Origin: an uncultured Collinsella sp.
GTDB taxonomy: Bacteria; Actinomycetota; Coriobacteriia; Coriobacteriales; Coriobacteriaceae
Length of the DNA: 62,422 bases
NCBI GenBank assembly: GCA_900542905.1
Contig: UQPF01000014.1
Location: 1 to 62,422, forward strand
Direction: 5' to 3'
The notes under the pieces were generated by a model. The model had not been told where the DNA came from. It saw nothing but the letters and a program-made list of their open reading frames with translations, and did not search any database. Numbering within the stretch: position 1 is the stretch's first letter; the number at the start of each line of letters is the position of its first letter. Of this stretch, positions 6,670 to 14,110 are shown piece by piece. The position numbers and the translations under genes were made by a program.

Positions 6670-7908
6670 ATGACAAAAGACGATAGGCAAGCGTTCGAGG
6701 TGCCCGATCGGCTCTTTGAATACGTGAGGTCGGTCGTCGACAACCGCGCGCTTGCAACGGTGCTGCTCTTTTTGCTGAGCCTGCTGCTGATTGGCATCGA
6801 CAACATCGTCGGAATCTTGGCGGTGCTGCTTGTCGGCTTTTTGCTGATCGATCGATTTGAGATCGTGTGCCGCTGCGTGGTGATTGGCGGCGCCGCGTGG
6901 GCCATGACGTTGGCGATTGGCGCCATGGCGCTCGGCGGCATCGAAGGGCCGGTGCTGTTCGATGCCGGCTTTGTATTCAACATGCTTGGCTTTGTGCTGG
7001 CGCTTGCCGCGTGCGTGCTGTTCTTGTGTGGCCGCGCCCTGTACTACCAGGGCTACGAGCAGGGCGAGCAGCATGCCGATTGTGTGCTGGCCGCTCGTAT
7101 TCAAGATCGCCTGATCGATCACCCCGACACCTGGGATAACATCGACGGCGACTTCTTGGAGGTCGAGGGCGCCCTTAACCGCGTGCGTGACCGTGAGCGC
7201 AAGGTGCAGCAAGCTCTGCGTGACGAGTCGCATCGCAAGGACGATTTGGTCACGTACTTGGCACATGACCTACGCACCCCGCTTGCCAGTGTGGTGGGCT
7301 ATCTTTCGCTGCTGCAAGAGGCTCCCGAGCTGCCGGTTGAGCAACGTGCGCACTTTACGGGCGTGGCGCTCGACAAGGCGCACCGGCTCGATACGCTCAT
7401 CGAAGAGTTCTTCGATATCACGCGCTTTGACTTCCACGATATCGTGCTCACGCGCGGCTATGTTGATCTGGGGTTGCTGCTGGCTCAGGTGACTGACGAG
7501 TTCTATCCCATCCTCAACGAGCAGCATAAGGAAGTCCAAGTTGATATTCGCGAGGACCTGACGGTGCTCGTGGATGGCGACAAAATGGCTCGCGTGTTCA
7601 ACAACATCATGAAAAACGCTATTGCCTATAGCTATGAGGGCTCGACCATCACGATCGAGGCCAGACGCCGGGACGGCGGTGGCGTGCGCGTGCGCTTTAT
7701 CAATCAGGGCGATCCCATCCCTGAGGCAAAGCTCAAGGTGATCTTTGAGAAGTTCTATCGCCTGGATGCGGCGCGTGCGACCAATCGCGGCGGCGCTGGA
7801 CTGGGGCTTGCCATCGCCAAGGAGATCGTATGCGCGCACGGCGGTACCGTTGCATGTGAATCGACGCCCGAACACACGATATTCACCATCGAGCTGCCCG
7901 CCGCATAG
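6670..7908 (+). CDS. sensor histidine kinase, VanS-like
   Basis: 412 aa from ATG 6670 (TGAGGA upstream). Residues about 28-60, 70-90 and 96-125 are hydrophobic, giving several membrane spans with almost no extracytoplasmic loop, so the signal is probably sensed in or near the membrane. The dimerisation box YLAHDLRTPLASVVGYL has phospho-accepting His at 199, and the ATPase has N, G1 (FINQGDPIP) and G2 (GGAGLGLAIAKEI) boxes. The H-box region and the downstream LDKAHRLDTLIEEFFDITRF resemble VanS. It forms an operon with the preceding regulator. Confidence 0.93.
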   Translation: MTKDDRQAFEVPDRLFEYVRSVVDNRALATVLLFLLSLLLIGIDNIVGILAVLLVGFLLIDRFEIVCRCVVIGGAAWAMTLAIGAMALGGIEGPVLFDAGFVFNMLGFVLALAACVLFLCGRALYYQGYEQGEQHADCVLAARIQDRLIDHPDTWDNIDGDFLEVEGALNRVRDRERKVQQALRDESHRKDDLVTYLAHDLRTPLASVVGYLSLLQEAPELPVEQRAHFTGVALDKAHRLDTLIEEFFDITRFDFHDIVLTRGYVDLGLLLAQVTDEFYPILNEQHKEVQVDIREDLTVLVDGDKMARVFNNIMKNAIAYSYEGSTITIEARRRDGGGVRVRFINQGDPIPEAKLKVIFEKFYRLDAARATNRGGAGLGLAIAKEIVCAHGGTVACESTPEHTIFTIELPAA

Positions 7909-8011
7909 CCAGTGTGCCCTTACAAACACTTGACAATGCGCTCACGTGCATATGAGCCGCGATTCCTACTATCGATACTGCTGAATTGATATCGATGTGG
8001 AGGTATGCGGT

Positions 8012-8887
8012 ATGACGGCTGCTGCGGCTGTGGAGCCCACGGAGCTTGAAGAACTCATGAAAGCGCAGGCCGAGGCCGCGCACGAGCGCGAGGTTGGGGA
8101 TGCGACTCGCCCCACGGCAGAGGATCTTGCCGCCTCGCCGACGCGAATCGATGTTGAGGGCCTCGACCTGTTCTATGGCGACCATCATGCGCTCAAGGAC
8201 GTGAATATCAAGATCCGCGACAAGCAGATCACCTCATTTATCGGGCCTTCGGGCTGCGGAAAGTCCACGTTGCTGCGCTGCTTTAACCGCATGAACGACG
8301 GCATCAAGGATTGCCGTATCGAGGGCAAGATTGCGCTCGATGGTCAAGATATCCTGGGCGATTACGACATCTGCCGTTTGCGCCAGCGCGTGGGCATGGT
8401 GTTCCAGCGCCCCAACCCGTTTCCCATGAGCATCTACGACAACGTCGCGTATGGTCCGCGCGGTATGGGCGTGCGCGACCGCGTCGTGCTCGACGAGCTG
8501 GTCGAAGACTCCCTGCGACGCGCCGCCCTGTGGGACGAGGTCAAGGACAAGCTCAAGGAATCGGGTCTGGGTCTTTCGGGCGGCCAGCAGCAGCGTCTGT
8601 GCATCGCCCGTGCGCTGGCCGTGCAGCCCGACATTCTGCTGATGGACGAACCGACCTCGGCGCTCGACCCCGTGTCGACGTTGGTGGTGGAGCAGCTTGC
8701 CAGCGAGCTCAAGGAGACTTGCACGCTGGTGGTCGTTACACACAATATGCAGCAGGCGGCGCGCATATCCGATTCCGTCGCGTTCTTTTTGCTGGGCGAG
8801 CTGGTGGAGCATGCGCCCACTGCCCAGCTCTTCAAAAACCCGATCGATCCGCGCACGGCGGATTATTTGACGGGCCGTTTTGGCTGA
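8012..8887 (+). CDS. pstB: phosphate ABC transporter ATPase PstB
   Basis: 291 aa. Walker A GPSGCGKST, the Q-loop, signature LSGGQQQRLC, Walker B ILLMDEPTSALD and the H-loop (VVTHN) are all present, and the length fits PstB. ATG 8012 is chosen because GGAGG lies at 7999-8003; an upstream GTG at 7997 overlaps that site. The first 45 residues are an extra acidic leader compared with typical PstB. PstS, PstC and PstA are not in the window. The PhoB/PhoR-like pair follows directly, so the gene may serve in phosphate signalling as well as transport. Confidence 0.93.
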   Translation: MTAAAAVEPTELEELMKAQAEAAHEREVGDATRPTAEDLAASPTRIDVEGLDLFYGDHHALKDVNIKIRDKQITSFIGPSGCGKSTLLRCFNRMNDGIKDCRIEGKIALDGQDILGDYDICRLRQRVGMVFQRPNPFPMSIYDNVAYGPRGMGVRDRVVLDELVEDSLRRAALWDEVKDKLKESGLGLSGGQQQRLCIARALAVQPDILLMDEPTSALDPVSTLVVEQLASELKETCTLVVVTHNMQQAARISDSVAFFLLGELVEHAPTAQLFKNPIDPRTADYLTGRFG

Positions 8888-8951
8888 TACCATCTAGTAC
8901 AGGCACCTTTAGGGTTAAGATGCGGTCATGCCGGCCGCAAAGGGGTTCAAC

Positions 8952-9680
8952 ATGATCTATTACGTCGAGGACGATGACAACATCAGGGATCTGACGGTCT
9001 ATGCGCTGCGCAAGCAGGGAATCGAGGCCGAGGGCTTTTCGTGCGACGGCGAGTTTAAGGCCGCCGTGGCGCGACGGGTACCCGATGCCGTGCTGCTCGA
9101 CATCATGCTGCCCGATACCGATGGTTTGGCGATTATGCGCCGCCTGCGCGCCGACCGCCTGACGGCGACGGTGCCCATCATGATGCTTACCGCCAAGGAC
9201 ACCGAGCTCGACAAGGTGATGGCGCTCGATGGCGGTGCCGACGATTACCTGACTAAACCCTTCTCGCTCATGGAGCTCGCCAGCCGCTGCCGCGCACTGC
9301 TGCGTCGCGGCGGCATGGTCAAACAGGCAAGCGATGTGCTCAGCGTGGGCGACATTGTGCTCTCGCCCAGCCATCGCGAGGTGACCGTTGCCGGCGAGTC
9401 GCTTAAGCTCACCCTGCGCGAGTTCGACCTGCTCGAGTACCTCATGCGCAAGCCCGGCGTGGTCTTTACCCGCGAGTCGTTGCTGCAGAGCGTGTGGGGC
9501 TGGGACTTCGACGGCGGTTCGCGCACCGTTGACGTGCACGTGCAGACGCTTCGCCAAAAACTGGGCGAGCATGCCGGCGCCATCGAGACCGTGCGCGGCG
9601 TGGGCTACCGCTTGGCCGAGCCTTCTGCCGGTGATGGTACCGAAGGTGACGACACCGCGGCCACCGCATCGGAGGAGTAA
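8952..9680 (+). CDS. phoB: response regulator, PhoB/PhoP-like
   Basis: 242 aa OmpR-type regulator. The receiver has acidic residues EDDD at 6-9, phospho-acceptor D50 (VLLDIMLPDTDG), and T/K in MLTAKD and LTKPFS. The C-terminal winged helix has VWGWDFDGGSRTVDVHVQTLRQKLG. ATG 8952 is chosen for AAAGGGG at 8939-8945; a longer frame starts at 8928. It lies between pstB and a PhoR-like kinase with a 3-nt gap to the latter, so control of phosphate genes is the likely role. The Pho assignment rests on context. Confidence 0.88.
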   Translation: MIYYVEDDDNIRDLTVYALRKQGIEAEGFSCDGEFKAAVARRVPDAVLLDIMLPDTDGLAIMRRLRADRLTATVPIMMLTAKDTELDKVMALDGGADDYLTKPFSLMELASRCRALLRRGGMVKQASDVLSVGDIVLSPSHREVTVAGESLKLTLREFDLLEYLMRKPGVVFTRESLLQSVWGWDFDGGSRTVDVHVQTLRQKLGEHAGAIETVRGVGYRLAEPSAGDGTEGDDTAATASEE

Positions 9681-9683
9681 CCC

Positions 9684-11108
9684 GTGGTCTTCGCCCCCCA
9701 GGGAAAACATACGCTGTCGCACCGCGTTTTTGTGACGATCTTTGTCTGCGCCATGGCGGTTATCGTGGCGTTTACGGTGCTGGGTGCGTTCTTTGTGCAA
9801 AACACCTTGGCGGATGCCACGAGTGCCAACCTGGCGCAGGAAACCGAGCTCATTGCTGCCGCCCTCGACGAGCAGCAGGAGCCCATCCCGTTCTTGCGTA
9901 GCCTCGATCGCGAGGACTTGCGCATCACGCTGATTAACAAGGATGGATCAGTTGCCTACGACAACGAGGCGTCGCCTTCCACACTGCCCAACCATGGCGA
10001 TCGCCCCGAGGTCATCGAGGCCTTTGAGAGTGGTTTGGGTTCCGCGGAGCGCGCAAGCTCTACGCTCGACGAGATTATGCTGTATCGCGCCGTCGCCCTT
10101 GATAACGGCCAGGTTGTCCGCTTGGCGCAGGCCCAGCCTGGCGTTGCGGCGATTTTGCTGTCGATGGTGGCGCCGATGCTGCTTATCGCAGCAGCGGGTG
10201 CGGTACTCTCGTTTTTCATGGCGCGCCGCGAGTCCCGTGCCATCATCGCGCCGTTGCAAGAGGTGGATTTGGACCACCCACGCCGTAGCTATGAGCACGC
10301 CTATGCCGAGATGGTCCCCATGCTTGAGCGTATCGAGTCGCAGCGCCAGGAACTCAAGCGCCAAATGGCGGTGCTAGCGGACAACGACCGTATGCGCCGC
10401 GAGTTCACGGCGAATATCACCCACGAGCTCAAGACGCCGCTTACGGCGATTTCGGGCTATGCCGAGCTCATCGCAAACGGCATGGTCGAGGGCGAGGACG
10501 ACCTGCGCAACTTTGGCGGTCGCATCTATCGTGAGGCGGGCCGCTTGGCAGCGCTTGTCAACGACATCCTTACGCTGTCTAACTTGGACGAGGCCGAGCG
10601 TGCAACTGAGGGCGAGGCGGTGCCCATTGGGTCCACGGAGCCTATTGAGCTCTCGCGTGCCATCTACGCGGTTGAGCAGCGTCTTGAACAGGTCGCCCGT
10701 CAGGCGAATGTGACGATAAGTCATGAGACCAAGCCTGTGGTCATCGAGGGCGTGTCGCGCTTGATTGACGAGCTCATCTATAATCTGGCAAGCAACGCCA
10801 TCCGCTACAATCGACCCGGCGGTACGGTTACGCTGCAGTGCGGCACCAACGACGAAGGCCATCCGTTCCTTGCGGTCGCCGACACGGGAATCGGTATCGC
10901 GCCTGAAGAACAGGGCAAGGTATTTGAGCGGTTCTATCGCGTGGACAAGAGTAGGTCCAAGGCGCGCGGCGGAACCGGTCTGGGGCTTGCCATTGTCAAG
11001 CATGCGGCCCTGTATCATCACGCCACGCTCGATCTGTCGAGCGAGTTGGGCGTGGGAACCACCATTACGGTGACGTTTCCCATACAGCAGGACGAGCCAT
11101 TCGCATAG
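9684..11108 (+). CDS. phoR: sensor histidine kinase, PhoR-like
   Basis: 474 aa, GTG start with GGAGGAG at 9671-9677, overlapping the end of the regulator gene. TM1 spans about 15-38, an extracytoplasmic domain about 39-152 and TM2 about 153-178. There is a coiled linker, then HisKA with NITHELKTPLTAISGYAELI (His 247) and HATPase with NAIRYN, DTGIGIAPEEQGKVFERFYR and GGTGLGLAIVKHAA. The architecture matches PhoR. It is the last gene of the pstB-phoB-phoR run and is followed by a weak terminator. Confidence 0.9.
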   Translation: MVFAPQGKHTLSHRVFVTIFVCAMAVIVAFTVLGAFFVQNTLADATSANLAQETELIAAALDEQQEPIPFLRSLDREDLRITLINKDGSVAYDNEASPSTLPNHGDRPEVIEAFESGLGSAERASSTLDEIMLYRAVALDNGQVVRLAQAQPGVAAILLSMVAPMLLIAAAGAVLSFFMARRESRAIIAPLQEVDLDHPRRSYEHAYAEMVPMLERIESQRQELKRQMAVLADNDRMRREFTANITHELKTPLTAISGYAELIANGMVEGEDDLRNFGGRIYREAGRLAALVNDILTLSNLDEAERATEGEAVPIGSTEPIELSRAIYAVEQRLEQVARQANVTISHETKPVVIEGVSRLIDELIYNLASNAIRYNRPGGTVTLQCGTNDEGHPFLAVADTGIGIAPEEQGKVFERFYRVDKSRSKARGGTGLGLAIVKHAALYHHATLDLSSELGVGTTITVTFPIQQDEPFA

Positions 11109-11133
11109 CGATACAACATAGGTATTGATGTAG

Positions 11134-11176
11134 ACGCCGCATTTGACTTTCGGGTGCGGCGTTGTTGTGCAATTTT
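11134..11176 (+). terminator. terminator after phoR
   Basis: ACGCCGCA (11134-11141) pairs with TGCGGCGT (11155-11162), followed by a T-rich but interrupted tract. Confidence 0.55.
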
Positions 11177-11227
11177 ACGATTGCTTCCGACATTTTTACA
11201 GGAGAGCCTGTTTCTTATGTATAGAGT

Positions 11228-11256
11228 TTGGTCTCGGTAAAAAGATGCGATAACAT
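11228..11256 (+). promoter_or_regulatory. promoter of the polysaccharide-relay operon
   Basis: TTGGTC (11228-11233), exact 17-bp spacer, TAACAT (11251-11256), 47 nt before the start codon of the Wzz-like gene. Confidence 0.55.
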
Positions 11257-11303
11257 ACGGACAGTTTTGTCAATCCGAACTGGGGAAATGAAAGGCAAGC
11301 TGC

Positions 11304-11960
11304 ATGACCCTTCTCGAACTGTTCCAGCTGCTCAAAAAGCACCTTAAGCTGGTCATCACCCTTCCGGTGGTCTGCGCGATCGCCATGGGCATCGTGTCCT
11401 TCGCCGCGATGGACAACACCTACACCGCGACGACGAGCATGTACATTCTCGCCAAGACCGACGATAGCGGCCAGATGAGCTACAACGATCTCTCGGCGAG
11501 CCAGATGCTTTCCAACGATATCGCCACGCTGCTGGATAGCGATAGCGTTAAGAGCGGCGCCGCCAAGGAACTGGGCCTCACCGATCTGGATGACTACAAG
11601 GTGTCTGTTTCCTCCGAGACCACTACGCGTGTCATTACGCTTTCGGTTACCGGCACCGATGCCAAGGAGACGGCTGAGGTCGCAAAGGCCATAGCTAGCT
11701 CGGTGAGTACGGTCGCTCAGAACGTCGGCGCTGCCCAGAGCATCAACGTTATCGACGAGGCTAAGACCCCCGAAGCCCCCAGCGGCCCCAAGCGCACGCT
11801 GTATATTGCCGTCGCGTTCCTCGCCGGTATCTTTATCGCAGTTGCCTATGTCGTTTTGGCAGACATGCTCAATACCCGCATCCGCGGTGCCGAAGAGGCG
11901 GAAGAGCTCCTGGGCATTCCCGTTGTTGGCCGAATTCCGGCTATGAAAGGTGGTAAATAG
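11304..11960 (+). CDS. polysaccharide chain-length/BY-kinase adaptor (Wzz/CpsC/YveK family)
   Basis: 218 aa inner-membrane protein. TM1 is at about residues 17-37, the extracellular domain spans about 38-165, and TM2 at about 168-190 is followed by a cytosolic tail ending in GIPVVGRIPAMKGGK. In Gram-positive bacteria such proteins activate the cognate tyrosine kinase through this tail and set polymer length. The kinase gene starts 2 nt after the stop. AAAGG (11291-11295) precedes ATG 11304. Confidence 0.88.
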   Translation: MTLLELFQLLKKHLKLVITLPVVCAIAMGIVSFAAMDNTYTATTSMYILAKTDDSGQMSYNDLSASQMLSNDIATLLDSDSVKSGAAKELGLTDLDDYKVSVSSETTTRVITLSVTGTDAKETAEVAKAIASSVSTVAQNVGAAQSINVIDEAKTPEAPSGPKRTLYIAVAFLAGIFIAVAYVVLADMLNTRIRGAEEAEELLGIPVVGRIPAMKGGK

Positions 11961-11962
11961 GC

Positions 11963-12700
11963 ATGGCTAAGGCAAAGAACACCGATAAGCTCGTTGTACA
12001 GAATGCCGCCAAGACCCTTCTGGCCAACATCCGCTTTGCGAGCGTGGACGACCCCATTCGCACCATCACCGTTACCTCCTCGATTCCCAACGAGGGCAAG
12101 TCTACGGTTTCCATTAACCTTGCTCAGGCAATCGCCACGAGCGGCAAGTCCGTGCTCCTGGTTGAGGCCGATATGCGCCGCAGGTCCCTTTCCGATATGC
12201 TCGGCGTTCGTTCGCGCGGCGGACTCTATGCGGTCCTTTCCGAGCAGATCTCCATTGACCAGGCAATTGTCGAGACGGGTCAGAAGAACTTCTACTTCCT
12301 CGATGCTGAGCCGCATATTCCCAATCCTGCCGACATCATCGTCTCTCACCGCTTTGCCAAGCTGGTAAAGGCACTGTCCGCCAAGTTCCAGTACGTCATC
12401 TTTGATGCTCCCCCGGTCGGCACTTTCATCGATGCTGCCGAGATCGCAAGTCTGACCGACGGTGCGCTTTTTGTCGTGCGTGAGGATTTCACCAAGCGCG
12501 AGGAGGCGCTCAACGCCATCGGTCAGCTTAAGAAGTCCGAGAAGGTCAAGCTCATCGGTACCGTTATGAACTACTGCGAGACCGAGACCAGCGAGTACTA
12601 CTACTCCTACTACACCAAGGACGGTAAGAAGGTGAAGAAGGGCTCCGACGATCAGGGGACTTCCAAAAAGGGCATCTTCACCAACCGAGCAAACGTTTAG
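11963..12700 (+). CDS. bacterial tyrosine kinase (CpsD/YwqD family)
   Basis: 245 aa BY-kinase. Walker A is SSIPNEGKST (about 39-48), Walker A' is VLLVEADMRRRS (about 64-75) and Walker B is YVIFDAPPV. The C-terminal stretch SEYYYSYYTKDGK supplies the clustered tyrosines that such kinases autophosphorylate. It acts with the preceding membrane adaptor and is expected to be dephosphorylated by the PHP phosphatase encoded next. Confidence 0.92.
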   Translation: MAKAKNTDKLVVQNAAKTLLANIRFASVDDPIRTITVTSSIPNEGKSTVSINLAQAIATSGKSVLLVEADMRRRSLSDMLGVRSRGGLYAVLSEQISIDQAIVETGQKNFYFLDAEPHIPNPADIIVSHRFAKLVKALSAKFQYVIFDAPPVGTFIDAAEIASLTDGALFVVREDFTKREEALNAIGQLKKSEKVKLIGTVMNYCETETSEYYYSYYTKDGKKVKKGSDDQGTSKKGIFTNRANV

Positions 12701-12717
12701 TTGATTAAGGCTGACCT

Positions 12718-13368
12718 ATGCGTGACATTCATTGCCATATCTTGCCGGGTGTAGACGACGGCGCCGCCGATCTCGATGAGAGCTTGGCGATGCTCGAGGC
12801 TGCCAAGCGGGCCGGTGTAACCAGAATCGTTTGCACTCCTCACTGCCGTGATCCCTATTTTGATTACGACAAGATGTGGGATGCCTTTGAGCTGCTGCGT
12901 GATAACGCTGACGGTTTTCCGCTCCAGATGGGCTTCGAGGTCAACCATCGAAAGCTTGTTGAGCTTGGTATCGATGCTGCGGAGCACTTGCATTTCGATG
13001 GAACCAACGAGTTTCTGCTCGAGCTTTCGACGCATGCCGATGCGTATGCGTTTAGAGAGTACGAGAACACGATTTACGATTTGCAGTGCCGTGGTTACCA
13101 GGTGATTATCGCTCATCCTGAGCGCTATCGTGCGGTTCAAAAGGATGTAAGCGTGGCGGAGCGCCTGGTCGATATGGGCTGCAAGCTGCAGGCTTCGGCG
13201 GACTTTATTGCCGGCGGTCGCTTTGGTCGCGAGAAAAAGCCGGCACAGCGCCTGTTCGATCAGAACCTGTACAGCTTCATCGCGAGCGATGCCCATAACG
13301 TGGGTCATTACGACTGCCTGGCGAAGGCTCGCGCGAAGTTTAGCGTGCGTGGAGCCCATTTTCGCTAA
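12718..13368 (+). CDS. PHP-type protein tyrosine phosphatase (CpsB/YwqE family)
   Basis: 216 aa. The metal-binding PHP motifs are visible: DIHCHILPGVDDG near the N terminus, TPHCRD, IAHPERY and a late SDAHN. The family dephosphorylates the tyrosine cluster of the cognate BY-kinase. The gene lies 17 nt downstream of the kinase. No glycosyltransferases, flippase or polymerase follow, so the relay is separated here from any polysaccharide gene cluster. Confidence 0.92.
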   Translation: MRDIHCHILPGVDDGAADLDESLAMLEAAKRAGVTRIVCTPHCRDPYFDYDKMWDAFELLRDNADGFPLQMGFEVNHRKLVELGIDAAEHLHFDGTNEFLLELSTHADAYAFREYENTIYDLQCRGYQVIIAHPERYRAVQKDVSVAERLVDMGCKLQASADFIAGGRFGREKKPAQRLFDQNLYSFIASDAHNVGHYDCLAKARAKFSVRGAHFR

Positions 13369-13407
13369 AATCTGTCCCTAACGTTCGCATTGAATGAAGG
13401 GGCAGCC

Positions 13408-13908
13408 ATGGATATCCAACTTAAGACGGGATGCTTTGATGACGCGGCGCTGGTGCGCCGCGTCGTTTTTATGGACGAGCAGGGCTACGAGAATGAGTTC
13501 GACGCTATCGACGAGGATCCGAACTGCATTCATGTGACGCTCTATGCAGACGGCGAGCTTGCCGGTTGCTCGCGCGTGTTTCCCGAAGAGCTTGAGCGCG
13601 TGGCTGACGCAGAGGCCCCGGTGTTGCCGGCATGCGACATGGACGAAGGCGTTGCGGCGGGGGAGACCTACATTATGGGGCGCGTCGCCGTGCTGCCGGC
13701 TATGCGTCGTCGCGGACTGGCGAGTGCGATCGTCGAGGCCAGTGCTTCGTGTGCACGCGATGCCGGCGCTAAGCTTATTAAGCTGCATGCGCAGGAATAC
13801 GTGTTGCCGCTCTATGCAAAGGCGGGCTACACGCAAATCGCCCCGGTAGATTACGAAGACGAGGGCCAGCCCCATGTCTGGATGGCCAAGCGCGTAGATG
13901 GCAGATAG
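13408..13908 (+). CDS. GNAT family N-acetyltransferase
   Basis: 166 aa from ATG 13408, with GAAGGGG at 13396-13402; a longer TTG frame from 13390 is less likely. The acetyl-CoA loop is visible as GRVAVLPAMRRRGLASAIVEA, followed by a typical C-terminal strand (KLHAQEYVLPLYAKAGYTQI) resembling the ElaA/YjcF group. Substrate unknown. It stands alone between the PHP phosphatase and htpG. Confidence 0.88.
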   Translation: MDIQLKTGCFDDAALVRRVVFMDEQGYENEFDAIDEDPNCIHVTLYADGELAGCSRVFPEELERVADAEAPVLPACDMDEGVAAGETYIMGRVAVLPAMRRRGLASAIVEASASCARDAGAKLIKLHAQEYVLPLYAKAGYTQIAPVDYEDEGQPHVWMAKRVDGR

Positions 13909-14018
13909 GGACGTTCCTTTTCTGCCGGCAGTTGGGGACGCTCCTTGGCAATTGGCGCATCGGAGCGCTTAGACATACAGTTTTTCGATTCCGTATGTAT
14001 ATATGCGCGCTAATGGGT

Positions 14019-14080
14019 TATAAAATCTAAGTCTGAACATAGCAGGTCTGCGATTCGGCTCGGGCGACCGGGCCGTTTTT
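14019..14080 (+). promoter_or_regulatory. htpG leader: -10 element and terminator-like hairpin
   Basis: TATAAA at 14019-14024 is a good -10 with no clear -35. Between it and the htpG ribosome site, CGGCTCGG (14056-14063), a GCGA tetraloop and CCGGGCCG (14068-14075) are followed by TTTTT. In the leader this would be an attenuator; alternatively it terminates read-through from upstream. No CIRCE or HAIR operator is visible. Confidence 0.5.
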
Positions 14081-14110
14081 GCGGACGGGGGTAGCGCGAA
14101 AGGACTGCAC

